This document shows positions 1-7,112 of a DNA stretch of 7,112 bases, piece by piece. The position numbers were made by a program, and so were the translations under genes. Source of the stretch: Acidovorax sp. (GTDB lineage Bacteria; Pseudomonadota; Gammaproteobacteria; Burkholderiales; Burkholderiaceae_C); assembly GCA_011620245.1 (NCBI GenBank), contig WOZN01000077.1, positions 602-7,713 on the forward strand, given 5' to 3'. Within the stretch, counting starts at the first letter, position 1, and each line of letters starts with the position of its first letter. Below the pieces are notes generated by a model, which worked only from the letters and a program-made list of their open reading frames with translations, was not told the DNA's origin and made no database searches.

Positions 1-55
1 CGCCAGTTGCTGGCGGCGTTGCACCACGTTGCGCCGCATATCACGACCGGAAGCC
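1..55 (+). repeat. 55-bp direct repeat, copy A
   Basis: Bases 1-55 are identical to bases 156-210, and the two copies start 155 bases apart. The left boundary cannot be defined because copy A begins at the window edge, so the true repeat may be longer. To the right, identity ends after the shared AAGCC: copy A continues CGCTGATT and copy B GCTACCGT. The copies bracket a GC-rich palindromic element, so this is either a tandem duplication of a 155-bp unit or a duplication that accompanied insertion of the element. Confidence 0.95.
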
Positions 56-75
56 CGCTGATTGCCCCCCCCTGA
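1..75 (+). CDS. Possible 3' end of an unidentified gene (5' part outside window)
   Basis: Reading from base 1, 24 codons are open up to a TGA at 73-75 and end in ...HHVAPHITTGSPLIAPP. For codons 1-18 the third positions are mostly G or C, as in the real genes of this window, while the overlapping frame starting at base 3 has poor third-position GC. That supports coding in this frame. The last few codons and the stop fall at or inside the palindromic repeat that starts about position 62, so the C-terminus appears to be supplied by repeat DNA. The same 55 bases recur at 156-210, where this frame would run on to a TGA at 258-260 and end ...TTGSRYRNIALSMAAIAPAR. I do not recognise the family and cannot exclude that this is non-coding. 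Confidence 0.35.
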   Translation, partial: RQLLAALHHVAPHITTGSPLIAPP

Positions 76-155
76 GCGGCTTCGCCGCTTCCCCCAAGGG
101 GGACGCCACCCGTGGCCCGGCAAAGCCGGTTCCACGGTGGCACTGGCCTGGGGCG
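62..155 (+). repeat. Palindromic intergenic element, copy 1 (short first module)
   Basis: The element consists of hairpins in series. AGCGGC-TTC-GCCGCT lies at about 75-89. It is followed by TCCCCC-AA-GGGGGA at 90-103. A long stem follows at 106-140, with outer arms CCACCCGTGG/CCACGGTGG (one bulged base), inner arms CCGGC/GCCGG, and loop AAA at 122-124. Copies related to it lie on the opposite strand at about 4687-4766 (same second module) and 5795-5899 (first module only). I recall similar elements as dispersed repeats in Comamonadaceae intergenic regions, but this could not be checked. A mobile REP-like or MITE-like element, or a transcript 3'-end structure, are both possible. Confidence 0.8.
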
Positions 156-210
156 CGCCAGTTGCTGGCGGCGTTGCACCACGTTGCGCCGCATATCACG
201 ACCGGAAGCC
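156..210 (+). repeat. 55-bp direct repeat, copy B
   Basis: This is a perfect second copy of bases 1-55, directly after the palindromic element. The unit has one long reading frame in register with copy A's frame, which suggests it originated as coding sequence at the 3' end of the gene entering the window. Beyond 210 that frame stays open to a TGA at 258-260, but third-position GC falls, so it is unclear whether this was the ancestral C-terminus. Confidence 0.95.
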
Positions 211-290
211 GCTACCGTAACATTGCGTTATCAATGGCTGCCATTGCTCCGGCTCGGTGAAGTTTGAACCGATCGCCCTGAGCCTGGCCT

Positions 291-329
291 GTCCTGTCCT
301 GAGCTTGTCGAAGGGCTCAGCCTGAACGG
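291..329. repeat. REP-like palindrome (CTGAGC / GCTCAG)
   Basis: CTGAGC at 299-304 and GCTCAG at 315-320 form perfect 6-bp arms around the loop TTGTCGAAGG. They are preceded by a tandem GTCCT GTCCT at 291-300 and followed by CCTGAACGG. The core, TGAGCTTGTCGAAGG, is a very common dispersed intergenic repeat in many GC-rich proteobacteria (from recall). It lies upstream of the chemotaxis gene and has no relation in sequence to the other repeat family in this window. Confidence 0.7.
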
Positions 330-510
330 TAGTTGATACAACAAAGGGCCGGATCAATAAGTTGAAAGCAATATGTCACGTTTGTAGCAAATAATCGAAG
401 AAAATCCTTGGGCACCCTCCCTTCAGCGGGGTGTGCCGCCGCGGGTGCCGACAGCAACGGCAAGCCCCTTGCGAACACCTGAAAAGCCCCGGCTCCATTC
501 ACGAACACCC
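330..510 (+). other. Leader region of the chemotaxis gene; promoter likely but not resolved
   Basis: This stretch, especially 331-410, is clearly richer in A and T than its surroundings, as expected for a promoter region. Weak sigma-70-like matches are TTGATA at 333-338 with AATAAG 17 bases later, and TTGAAA at 362-367 with TAGCAA 17 bases later; neither is convincing. I found no FliA (sigma-28) promoter of the TAAA-N15-GCCGATAA type: GCCGACAG at 447-454 has GGGG where the -35 should be. From 411 the sequence is GC-rich again, with GGCAC (411-415) able to pair with GTGCC (433-437). No other gene is visible in 76-510. Confidence 0.35.
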
Positions 511-2208
511 ATGCCTGCCACCCTTCAATCCACCACGCCATCCCGGGGCACCCTGGGCAAGCGGCTGCTGACCACTTTCGCCGTGGTGCTGACGCTGACC
601 CTGCTGGGCTCGGTCATCGGCATCTGGTCGCTGCGCCAGATTCAGCAATCCACCGAAACCATGGTGCGCCAGGGCGTTGCCACCGAGCGCCTGATTGCCG
701 ACGCCTACCGCTACCAGGCCATCAACTCCGAACGCATCAAGGCCATCGCCCTGAGTTCGGAGCCCGAAGTGAACGAGATTCTGGGCGCCGACGTCGCGGC
801 CACCCAGCAGCGCTACGACGGACTGATTGCCGAGCTGGACAAGCGCCTGCAGGCGGCCGAAGACCGCGCCCTGCTGGAGCGCATCCACGCTGCGGGCAAG
901 GACTTCCAGAAGGCCCGCGCCGAACTGATGGCGGCCAGCGAATCCAACTTCACCGAGCGCATCCGCAAGGTCTACGCCGAACGCTTCCTGCCGGCTTCGG
1001 GTGCGTTGTTGTCCGCGCTGGGCACCCTGACCCAGTCGCAGCGCAACGCCATTGATGCCGGTGTGCGCGAGGTGGACCGCCTGGGCGCCGTGGCCCGCAC
1101 CGCGCTGATAGCCTTCGGCGTGCTGGCCCTGCTGGTGGGCACCGTGCTGGCCCTCTGGCTGGTGCGCAGCATCACGCGCCCGATCGCACTGGCCGGCGCC
1201 ACGGCCGACCGCGTGGCGGCCCTGGACCTGCGCCACGACATTGAAGGCCATGAAAAGGACGAAGCGGGCCGCATGCTCAACTCGCTGGCGGTGATGCAGC
1301 AGGCATTGCGCACCCTGGTCGAGCAGGTGCGCGGATCGGCGCAGAACGTGAGCGCGGCCGCTTCGGAAATCGCCAGCGGCAACACCGATCTCTCAGCCCG
1401 CACCGAGGAAACCTCTGCCAGCCTGCAAGAGACCGCAGCGGCCCTGGAGCACCTCACCCGCCGGGTGATGCAGTCCGCACAGGCCGCGCATGACGCGCAG
1501 CAGATGGTTGCCACCGCCACCACGGTGGCGCACGAGGGCGGCACCGTGGTGGCCCAGGTGGAGCGCACCATGGAAGGCATCCACGCGTCGGCCAACAAGA
1601 TCGTGGCCATCATTGGCGTGATCGACTCCATCGCCTTCCAGACCAACATCCTCGCGCTCAATGCTGCCGTCGAAGCGGCGCACGCGGGCGAACAAGGCCG
1701 CGGTTTTGCGGTGGTGGCTTCCGAGGTGCGCAACCTGGCCACGCGCTCGGCCGCTGCGGCGCGGGAAATCAAGGCGCTGATCAACGAATCGGTCGATCAG
1801 GCGAAAGAGGGCAGCAGCCTGGCGGGCGTTGCCGGCAGCACCATGCAGCGCATCGTGGGCTCGATCCAGGACGCAGAACGCATGATGGGCGAGATCACCT
1901 CCGCCACGCAGGACCAGAACCGCGATATCGGCCAGATCAACACCGCGGTCGCGCGGCTGGACCAGATGACCCAGGCCAACTCGGCGCTGGTGGAGCAGTC
2001 CATGGCCGCCTCGGCCGGCCTGCGCGGCCAGGCCCATGAACTGTCCACCCTGATCAGCCAGTTTGTGCTGCCCGGCCAGGGCGGGGAGAAAACCTCGCAC
2101 CGCCTGCAGCCAGCGCCCCAGATCGGCCACGCCAGGTTGCAGCCGGCTGCAGTCCCGCCCCTGGGAGCAGCCGGAAGATATGCGGCAAAAATTATGCAGC
2201 AAAAATAG
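511..2208 (+). CDS. Methyl-accepting chemotaxis protein (transmembrane receptor)
   Basis: This 565-residue inner-membrane chemoreceptor senses a periplasmic signal and controls the CheA kinase through CheW, and so the flagellar motor. Domains in order: short cytoplasmic N-terminus; TM1 about 19-40; helical periplasmic region about 41-196, consistent with a four-helix-bundle (4HB_MCP) sensor; TM2 about 198-218; HAMP about 219-271; long coiled-coil signalling domain about 272-518. The invariant hairpin tip lies at 371-410 ([20 protein letters not shown], then [15 protein letters not shown]). Adaptation helices around 297-312 contain Glu/Gln pairs such as EET and LQET, candidate methylation sites. 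A 47-residue Pro/Gln/Ala tail follows and ends QQK; it has no NWETF-type CheR-binding pentapeptide. The ligand cannot be inferred. The ATG at 511 is preferred because the basic stretch and TM1 follow it closely. A GTG at 433 in the same frame would add 26 Pro/Arg/Thr-rich residues. Neither start has a good ribosome-binding site. No che or flagellar genes are adjacent in the window. Confidence 0.93.
   Translation: MPATLQSTTPSRGTLGKRLLTTFAVVLTLTLLGSVIGIWSLRQIQQSTETMVRQGVATERLIADAYRYQAINSERIKAIALSSEPEVNEILGADVAATQQRYDGLIAELDKRLQAAEDRALLERIHAAGKDFQKARAELMAASESNFTERIRKVYAERFLPASGALLSALGTLTQSQRNAIDAGVREVDRLGAVARTALIAFGVLALLVGTVLALWLVRSITRPIALAGATADRVAALDLRHDIEGHEKDEAGRMLNSLAVMQQALRTLVEQVRGSAQNVSAAASEIASGNTDLSARTEETSASLQETAAALEHLTRRVMQSAQAAHDAQQMVATATTVAHEGGTVVAQVERTMEGIHASANKIVAIIGVIDSIAFQTNILALNAAVEAAHAGEQGRGFAVVASEVRNLATRSAAAAREIKALINESVDQAKEGSSLAGVAGSTMQRIVGSIQDAERMMGEITSATQDQNRDIGQINTAVARLDQMTQANSALVEQSMAASAGLRGQAHELSTLISQFVLPGQGGEKTSHRLQPAPQIGHARLQPAAVPPLGAAGRYAAKIMQQK
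2180..2207 (+). repeat. Tandem 14-bp near-repeat at the end of the chemotaxis gene
   Basis: ATGCGGCAAAAATT (2180-2193) is followed directly by ATGCAGCAAAAATA (2194-2207), two mismatches in 14. A third partial copy, ATGCAGCAAG, begins at 2221. The repeats encode the last residues of the receptor (AAKIMQQK) and run into the stop codon. This low-complexity tail is probably part of, or derived from, the palindromic element that follows. Confidence 0.75.
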
Positions 2209-2255
2209 CCTCCAGCGCTTATGCAGCAAGCGCTGAGTGCTATTGTTTCAATAGC
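2200..2255 (-). terminator. Palindrome between convergent genes; probable terminator for thiC
   Basis: Two hairpins share an arm. The large one pairs 2204-2220 with 2228-2244: 17-base arms with three consecutive mismatches at the seventh to ninth pairs, loop ATGCAGC. The small one is a perfect 7-bp stem, GCTATTG-TTT-CAATAGC, at 2239-2255. They compete for 2239-2244, so they cannot form together. On the minus strand the large stem runs into TTTTT (2205 to 2201), giving a plausible intrinsic terminator for thiC, whose stop is only 5 bases upstream of the small hairpin. On the plus strand no comparable U-run follows. The chemotaxis gene's TAG (2206-2208) lies inside the left arm. The AGCGCTT/AAGCGCT core resembles a dispersed Comamonadaceae repeat that I recall. 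Confidence 0.65.
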
Positions 2256-2260
2256 AAACT

Positions 2261-4383
<2,123 letters not shown>

Positions 4384-4390
4384 AGGCACG

Positions 4391-4396
4391 AGTATA
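4391..4396 (-). promoter_or_regulatory. Probable -10 hexamer of the thiC promoter
   Basis: TATACT on the minus strand differs from the consensus TATAAT at one position. It would place transcription start near 4384, exactly at the first pairing bases of the riboswitch, which is the expected geometry. No good -35 is seen at 16-18 bases; TTCAAG lies 21 bases upstream. The promoter would sit in the 60-base gap between the riboswitch and the small membrane-protein gene upstream. Confidence 0.6.
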
Positions 4397-4443
4397 GGCC
4401 AGTGCTGCTTTTTCTGCCTTGAACAGGCGCTCAGAACATGTGC

Positions 4444-4620
4444 TCAGGCCAGGCGCCCGATGAACAGCACGGCAAAGAAAAAGACTGCCGCGATGATGGT
4501 CCATTTCAGCACCACCAGGCCAAAGCGCCTGTAGCGCACCTGGCCGGTGCCGACATAGAACGCGAAGGAAACCGCCGCGGTCAGCAGCAGCACCATGGCC
4601 AGCCAGCGAAACAGCAGCAT
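4444..4620 (-). CDS. Small two-helix membrane protein, function unknown
   Basis: The predicted product is 58 residues, MLLFRWLAMV to VLFIGRLA. Two hydrophobic segments, about 4-23 and 34-55, are joined by a short basic loop containing RYRR (29-32), which by the positive-inside rule should face the cytoplasm. It has no cysteines, catalytic motif or signal-peptidase site. The ATG at 4618-4620 is chosen because it starts just before the first helix. The frame is open further up to a TTG at 4669-4671, which would add 17 residues of mixed character. The Shine-Dalgarno sequence is weak (only GGA, in CTGGACGACTGAAATG). It lies between lpxC (157 bases upstream, with a repeat between) and the thiC promoter. 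I recall similar short hypothetical proteins in Comamonadaceae but cannot name a family, and its role is unknown. Confidence 0.75.
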   Translation of the reverse strand: MLLFRWLAMVLLLTAAVSFAFYVGTGQVRYRRFGLVVLKWTIIAAVFFFAVLFIGRLA

Positions 4621-4686
4621 TTCAGTCGTCCAGTGCGCATGCACCGCCCGCAAACCGCGCAACTGGCGCAACCAAGGCGAGTGCCG

Positions 4687-4766
4687 CCGTGGAACTGGCT
4701 TTGCCAGGCCACGGGTGGCGTCCCCCTCCCGAAGGAGAGGGGGAGGGCGCGCAGCGACTCAGGGGG
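4687..4766 (-). repeat. Palindromic intergenic element, copy 2 (3' of lpxC)
   Basis: On the minus strand it begins CCCCCTGAG at 4766-4758, exactly 10 bases after the lpxC TAG. It continues through a partly degraded first hairpin (GAGTCGCTGCGCGCCC) and a C-run/G-run stem around CCTTCGGGAG. It ends in the same second module as copy 1: CCACCCGTGG, CCTGGC-AAA-GCCAG, TTCCACGG. Compared with copy 1, the inner stem pair C-G has become T-A on both sides, so pairing is kept. It occupies most of the gap between lpxC and the small membrane-protein gene and may act as a transcript 3'-end structure. Confidence 0.85.
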
Positions 4767-4776
4767 TGCTTCATCG

Positions 4777-5700
4777 CTACCAGGCACGCACGGGTTGCAG
4801 GAAGCCGCTGGGCGCCTGGCGTTCATCCTCGAACGTCACCTCTTCCCAGGCATCGCGCTGCGCCAGCAGCTCGCGCAGCAGCAGGTTGTTCATGGCATGG
4901 CCCGAACGGAAGGCGCTGTAGGCGGCCAGCAGGGGCTTGCCAATCAGGTACAGATCGCCCATGGCATCGAGGATCTTGTGCTTGACGAACTCATCGTCAT
5001 AGCGCAGGCCGTCGGCATTGAGCACCTTGTAATCGTCCATCACGATGGCGTTGTCCAGCCCGCCGCCCAGCGCCAGGCCGTTGGAGCGCATCATTTCCAC
5101 ATCGCGCGTGAAGCCAAAGGTGCGCGCGCGCGCGATGTCGCGGCTGTAGTTGCCCAGCCCCAGTTCGAACTCGACCCGCTGGCCCGTGGAATCGACCGCC
5201 GGGTGGTCAAAATCGATCTCGAAACTGAGCTTGTAGCCATGGTAGGGCGTGAGGCGCGCCCATTTGGCGGCTGCCCCCTCGCCCTGGCGCACCTCGACGG
5301 GCCGGGTCACGCGGATGAAACGCCGTGGCGCGTTCTGCAATTCAATGCCCGCGCTTTGCAGCAAAAAGACAAACGATGCCGATGAACCGTCCAGGATGGG
5401 GACTTCTTCTGCGGTGATGTCCACATACAGGTTGTCGATTCCAAGGCCGGCGCAGGCCGACATGAGGTGCTCGACGGTGTGCACCTTGGCGTTGCCCGTG
5501 CCGATGGTCGATGCCAGGCGGGTATCGGTCACCGCCGCTGCGGAAATGGGGATGTCCACGGGCTGGGGCAAATCCACCCGGCGAAACACGATGCCCGTGT
5601 CGGGCTGTGCCGGCCGCAGGGTCAACTCGACCCGCTGGCCGCTGTGCAGGCCCACGCCCACGGCGCGGGTGATCGTCTTGAGAGTGCGTTGCTGGAGCAT
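4777..5700 (-). CDS. lpxC: UDP-3-O-acyl-N-acetylglucosamine deacetylase LpxC
   Basis: LpxC is the zinc-dependent cytoplasmic enzyme that deacetylates UDP-3-O-(3-hydroxyacyl)-GlcNAc, the committed step of lipid A synthesis. The 307-residue product matches the usual length (E. coli 305). HTVEHLMSA (74-82) supplies the catalytic E77 and zinc ligand H78. [14 protein letters not shown] (241-254) supplies zinc ligands H241 and D245 and the active-site K242. SGHAMNN (267-273) gives the catalytic H268. RTFGF (193-197) corresponds to the substrate-contacting T191/F192 region of E. coli. No key residue is missing. The ATG at 5698-5700 gives the normal family N-terminus (MLQQRTLK). There is no recognisable Shine-Dalgarno sequence before it. 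It lies 209 bases downstream of ftsZ in the same direction, as in other proteobacterial dcw clusters, and may be read from ftsZ transcripts or from a promoter I could not identify. Confidence 0.98.
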   Translation of the reverse strand: MLQQRTLKTITRAVGVGLHSGQRVELTLRPAQPDTGIVFRRVDLPQPVDIPISAAAVTDTRLASTIGTGNAKVHTVEHLMSACAGLGIDNLYVDITAEEVPILDGSSASFVFLLQSAGIELQNAPRRFIRVTRPVEVRQGEGAAAKWARLTPYHGYKLSFEIDFDHPAVDSTGQRVEFELGLGNYSRDIARARTFGFTRDVEMMRSNGLALGGGLDNAIVMDDYKVLNADGLRYDDEFVKHKILDAMGDLYLIGKPLLAAYSAFRSGHAMNNLLLRELLAQRDAWEEVTFEDERQAPSGFLQPVRAW

Positions 5701-5727
5701 CTGAGGATTTTAGTGGGCCAGCCCTGC

Positions 5728-5748
5728 AGGAAGTACCGGTGCCTTCCT
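5728..5748 (-). other. Hairpin in the lpxC leader
   Basis: AGGAAG and CTTCCT form a perfect 6-bp stem around a 9-base loop that itself contains the palindrome ACCGGT. It ends about 27 bases before the lpxC start codon. The stem contains the only AGGA-like purine stretch near lpxC, and it is too far upstream to be a normal ribosome-binding site. Any regulatory role is inference. Confidence 0.4.
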
Positions 5749-5794
5749 ATGACCCTGAAAGAAAACGGAGTGCCTGAAATCGGCGCGCGCGCCA

Positions 5795-5899
5795 CCAGGG
5801 ATGCCTAGCAAGGGCCGCCCCGCAGCGAGGGCATCGTCCCCCTTCCCGGAGCGCGTAGCGCGCAGAGAGAAGGGGGAAGCGGCGCAGCCGCTCAGGGGG
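5795..5899 (-). repeat. Palindromic intergenic element, copy 3 (3' of ftsZ)
   Basis: On the minus strand it begins CCCCCTGAG at 5899-5891, exactly 10 bases after the ftsZ TGA. It continues AGCGGC-TGC-GCCGCT, then a long stem with outer arms CCCCCTTC/GGAAGGGGG and a central part containing GCGCGCTACGCGC. The second module differs from copies 1 and 2: GATGCCCTCGCTGCGGGGCG and then CCCTTGC...CATCCCTGG. The first module is therefore shared while the second is exchanged. A perfect 12-bp alternating palindrome, GGCGCGCGCGCC, lies next to it at 5782-5793. Together these fill most of the ftsZ-lpxC gap and could terminate or attenuate transcription, or stabilise the ftsZ mRNA end. Confidence 0.8.
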
Positions 5900-5909
5900 A
5901 TGTACCGAA

Positions 5910-7112
5910 TCAGTCCGCCTGCTTGCGCAAGAAGGCCGGAATCTCCAGATCGTCCATGCCGCCCGAAGACAGCGCATCCACACGGGCTGCCGCCTGCGTG
6001 CGATTGGTGCGCCAGACGCTGGGCACCGACATGCTGCCGTAATCGGCTTGCGAACCACCACCCACCATGCCGCCGGCCACACCGGCGGCTCCACCCATCC
6101 CACCGCTGGTGGTCATGGGCATCTGGTAGGCCATGTTGTCCGTGCCCGTGCGCAGGCCGCCCTGCACCACCGAGATGGGCTGGCGGCGCGCGTTGGGGCG
6201 CGACAGGCCCGTGGCCACCACGGTGACACGGAGTTCCTCGCCCAGGCTGTCGTCGTAGGCCGCGCCGTAGATGACATGCGCGTCGGGCGAGGCGTAGGCG
6301 TTGATGGTGCTCATGGCCAGGCGTGATTCGGAGAGCTTGAGGCTGCCCTTGGCGGCCGTCACCAGCACCAGCACACCCTTGGCGCCCGACAGGTCGATGC
6401 CTTCCAGCAGCGGGCAGGCCACGGCCTGCTCTGCGGCGATGCGGGCGCGGTCGGGACCGCTGGCAGTGGCCGTGCCCATCATGGCCTTGCCGGGCTCGCC
6501 CATCACGGTGCGCACGTCTTCGAAGTCGACGTTCACATGGCCGTACTCGTTGATGATTTCGGCGATGCCGCCCACGGCGTTTTTCAGCACGTCGTTGGCG
6601 TGGGCAAAAGCCTCGTCCTGGGTGATGTCATCGCCCAGCACTTCGAGCAGCTTTTCGTTGAGCACCACGATCAGCGAATCGACATTGGCCTCCAGCTCGG
6701 CCAGGCCGTTGTCGGCATTGCTCATGCGGCGGCCGCCTTCCCAGTCGAAGGGCTTGGTGACCACACCCACGGTGAGAATGCCCATTTCCTTGGCAATGCG
6801 TGCGATCACGGGCGCGGCGCCGGTGCCGGTGCCGCCGCCCATGCCGGCGGTGATGAACAGCATATGCGCGCCCGAGATGGCAGTGCGGATGTCCTCCACT
6901 GCGGCCTCGGCAGCCTCTCGCCCCTTGTCGGGCTTGCTGCCGGCGCCCAGGCCGCTGCTACCCAACTGGATGGTGCGATGGGCCGAGCTGCGGGTGAGCG
7001 CCTGCGCGTCGGTGTTGGCGCTGACGAATTCCACGCCCTGCACGCTGCGGGCAATCATGTGCTCGACGGCGTTGCTGCCGCCGCCGCCCACACCGATCAC
7101 CTTGATCTGGGT
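5910..7112 (-). CDS. ftsZ: Cell division protein FtsZ (start codon outside window)
   Basis: FtsZ is the bacterial tubulin homologue. It is a GTPase that polymerises into the cytokinetic ring at midcell, anchored by FtsA/ZipA. The visible 400 residues begin TQIKVIGVGGGGSNAV, so roughly 15 N-terminal residues are missing, judged from the usual family N-terminus. The frame is open to the window edge; a GTG at 7098-7100 is an internal valine codon, not the start. Seen in order: nucleotide-binding GGGGSNA; the tubulin signature GGGTGTG (visible residues 92-98); the T7 synergy-loop region NVDFEDVRTVM (from visible residue 194), whose acidic residues complete the active site of the adjacent subunit; a Gly/Ala/Met-rich linker; and the conserved C-terminal peptide DDLEIPAFLRKQAD, which binds FtsA, ZipA and other partners. 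The upstream neighbour is expected to be ftsA (not seen). lpxC follows downstream. Confidence 0.98.
   Translation of the reverse strand, partial: TQIKVIGVGGGGSNAVEHMIARSVQGVEFVSANTDAQALTRSSAHRTIQLGSSGLGAGSKPDKGREAAEAAVEDIRTAISGAHMLFITAGMGGGTGTGAAPVIARIAKEMGILTVGVVTKPFDWEGGRRMSNADNGLAELEANVDSLIVVLNEKLLEVLGDDITQDEAFAHANDVLKNAVGGIAEIINEYGHVNVDFEDVRTVMGEPGKAMMGTATASGPDRARIAAEQAVACPLLEGIDLSGAKGVLVLVTAAKGSLKLSESRLAMSTINAYASPDAHVIYGAAYDDSLGEELRVTVVATGLSRPNARRQPISVVQGGLRTGTDNMAYQMPMTTSGGMGGAAGVAGGMVGGGSQADYGSMSVPSVWRTNRTQAAARVDALSSGGMDDLEIPAFLRKQAD

Noticed and set aside
1..210. A CRISPR array
   Set aside because: There are only two 55-base units, with a structured repeat element between them. There is no series of short repeats with unique spacers and no cas genes.
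447..454. GCCGACAG as a FliA (sigma-28) -10 for the chemotaxis gene
   Set aside because: The matching -35 position is GGGG instead of a TAAA-like sequence.
4405..4430. GCCT-GTTCA-AGGC followed by AAAAA (minus strand) as a terminator for the small membrane gene
   Set aside because: The stem has only four pairs, and the following run is A on the transcript strand rather than U.
4438..5385. A 315-codon plus-strand frame across the small membrane gene, the repeat and lpxC
   Set aside because: It crosses the palindromic repeat and lies antisense to a fully conserved LpxC. Its composition is typical of a shadow frame.
5708..5713. TAAAAT (minus strand) as the lpxC -10 hexamer
   Set aside because: There is no matching -35 at 16-18 bases, and the start would fall almost on the ATG. 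It is kept only as a possible leaderless alternative within a finding.

Overview
The window looks like chromosomal DNA of a GC-rich betaproteobacterium, most likely family Comamonadaceae (Acidovorax or a close relative). This rests on the strong G/C third-position bias, the sequence character of the FtsZ, LpxC and ThiC products, and several intergenic palindromic repeats that I recall from that family. The genus assignment is inference; no database search was possible.

Layout. Positions 1-75 may hold the last codons of an unidentified plus-strand gene. From there to 510 lies a repeat-rich spacer: a 55-bp perfect direct repeat (1-55 and 156-210) flanking a GC-rich palindromic element, then a second REP-like palindrome (about 291-329), then an AT-richer leader. 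A methyl-accepting chemotaxis protein gene follows on the plus strand (511-2208). All later genes are on the minus strand. thiC (2261-4153) converges on the chemotaxis gene, and a palindrome covering both 3' ends probably serves as terminator. thiC is preceded by a clear TPP riboswitch (4282-4383) with a promoter -10 hexamer just upstream of it. Next come a 58-residue two-helix membrane protein gene (4444-4620), lpxC (4777-5700) and ftsZ (5910 to the window edge, start codon not included). The order ftsZ-lpxC is the usual end of the division and cell wall (dcw) cluster.

Functionally the window combines cell division (FtsZ), the committed step of lipid A synthesis (LpxC), thiamine pyrimidine synthesis under TPP feedback (ThiC and riboswitch), and signal transduction to the flagellar motor (chemotaxis receptor). 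The genes are conventional and intact, apart from ftsZ and the possible first gene, which the window edges cut.

I found no new defence, mobile or biosynthetic system. The most interesting material is intergenic. A modular palindromic element occurs three times. Two copies lie exactly 10 nt beyond a stop codon (lpxC and ftsZ) in the same orientation, and copies 1 and 2 show a compensatory base-pair change in one stem. A separate palindrome supplies the stop codon and last residues of the chemotaxis receptor.
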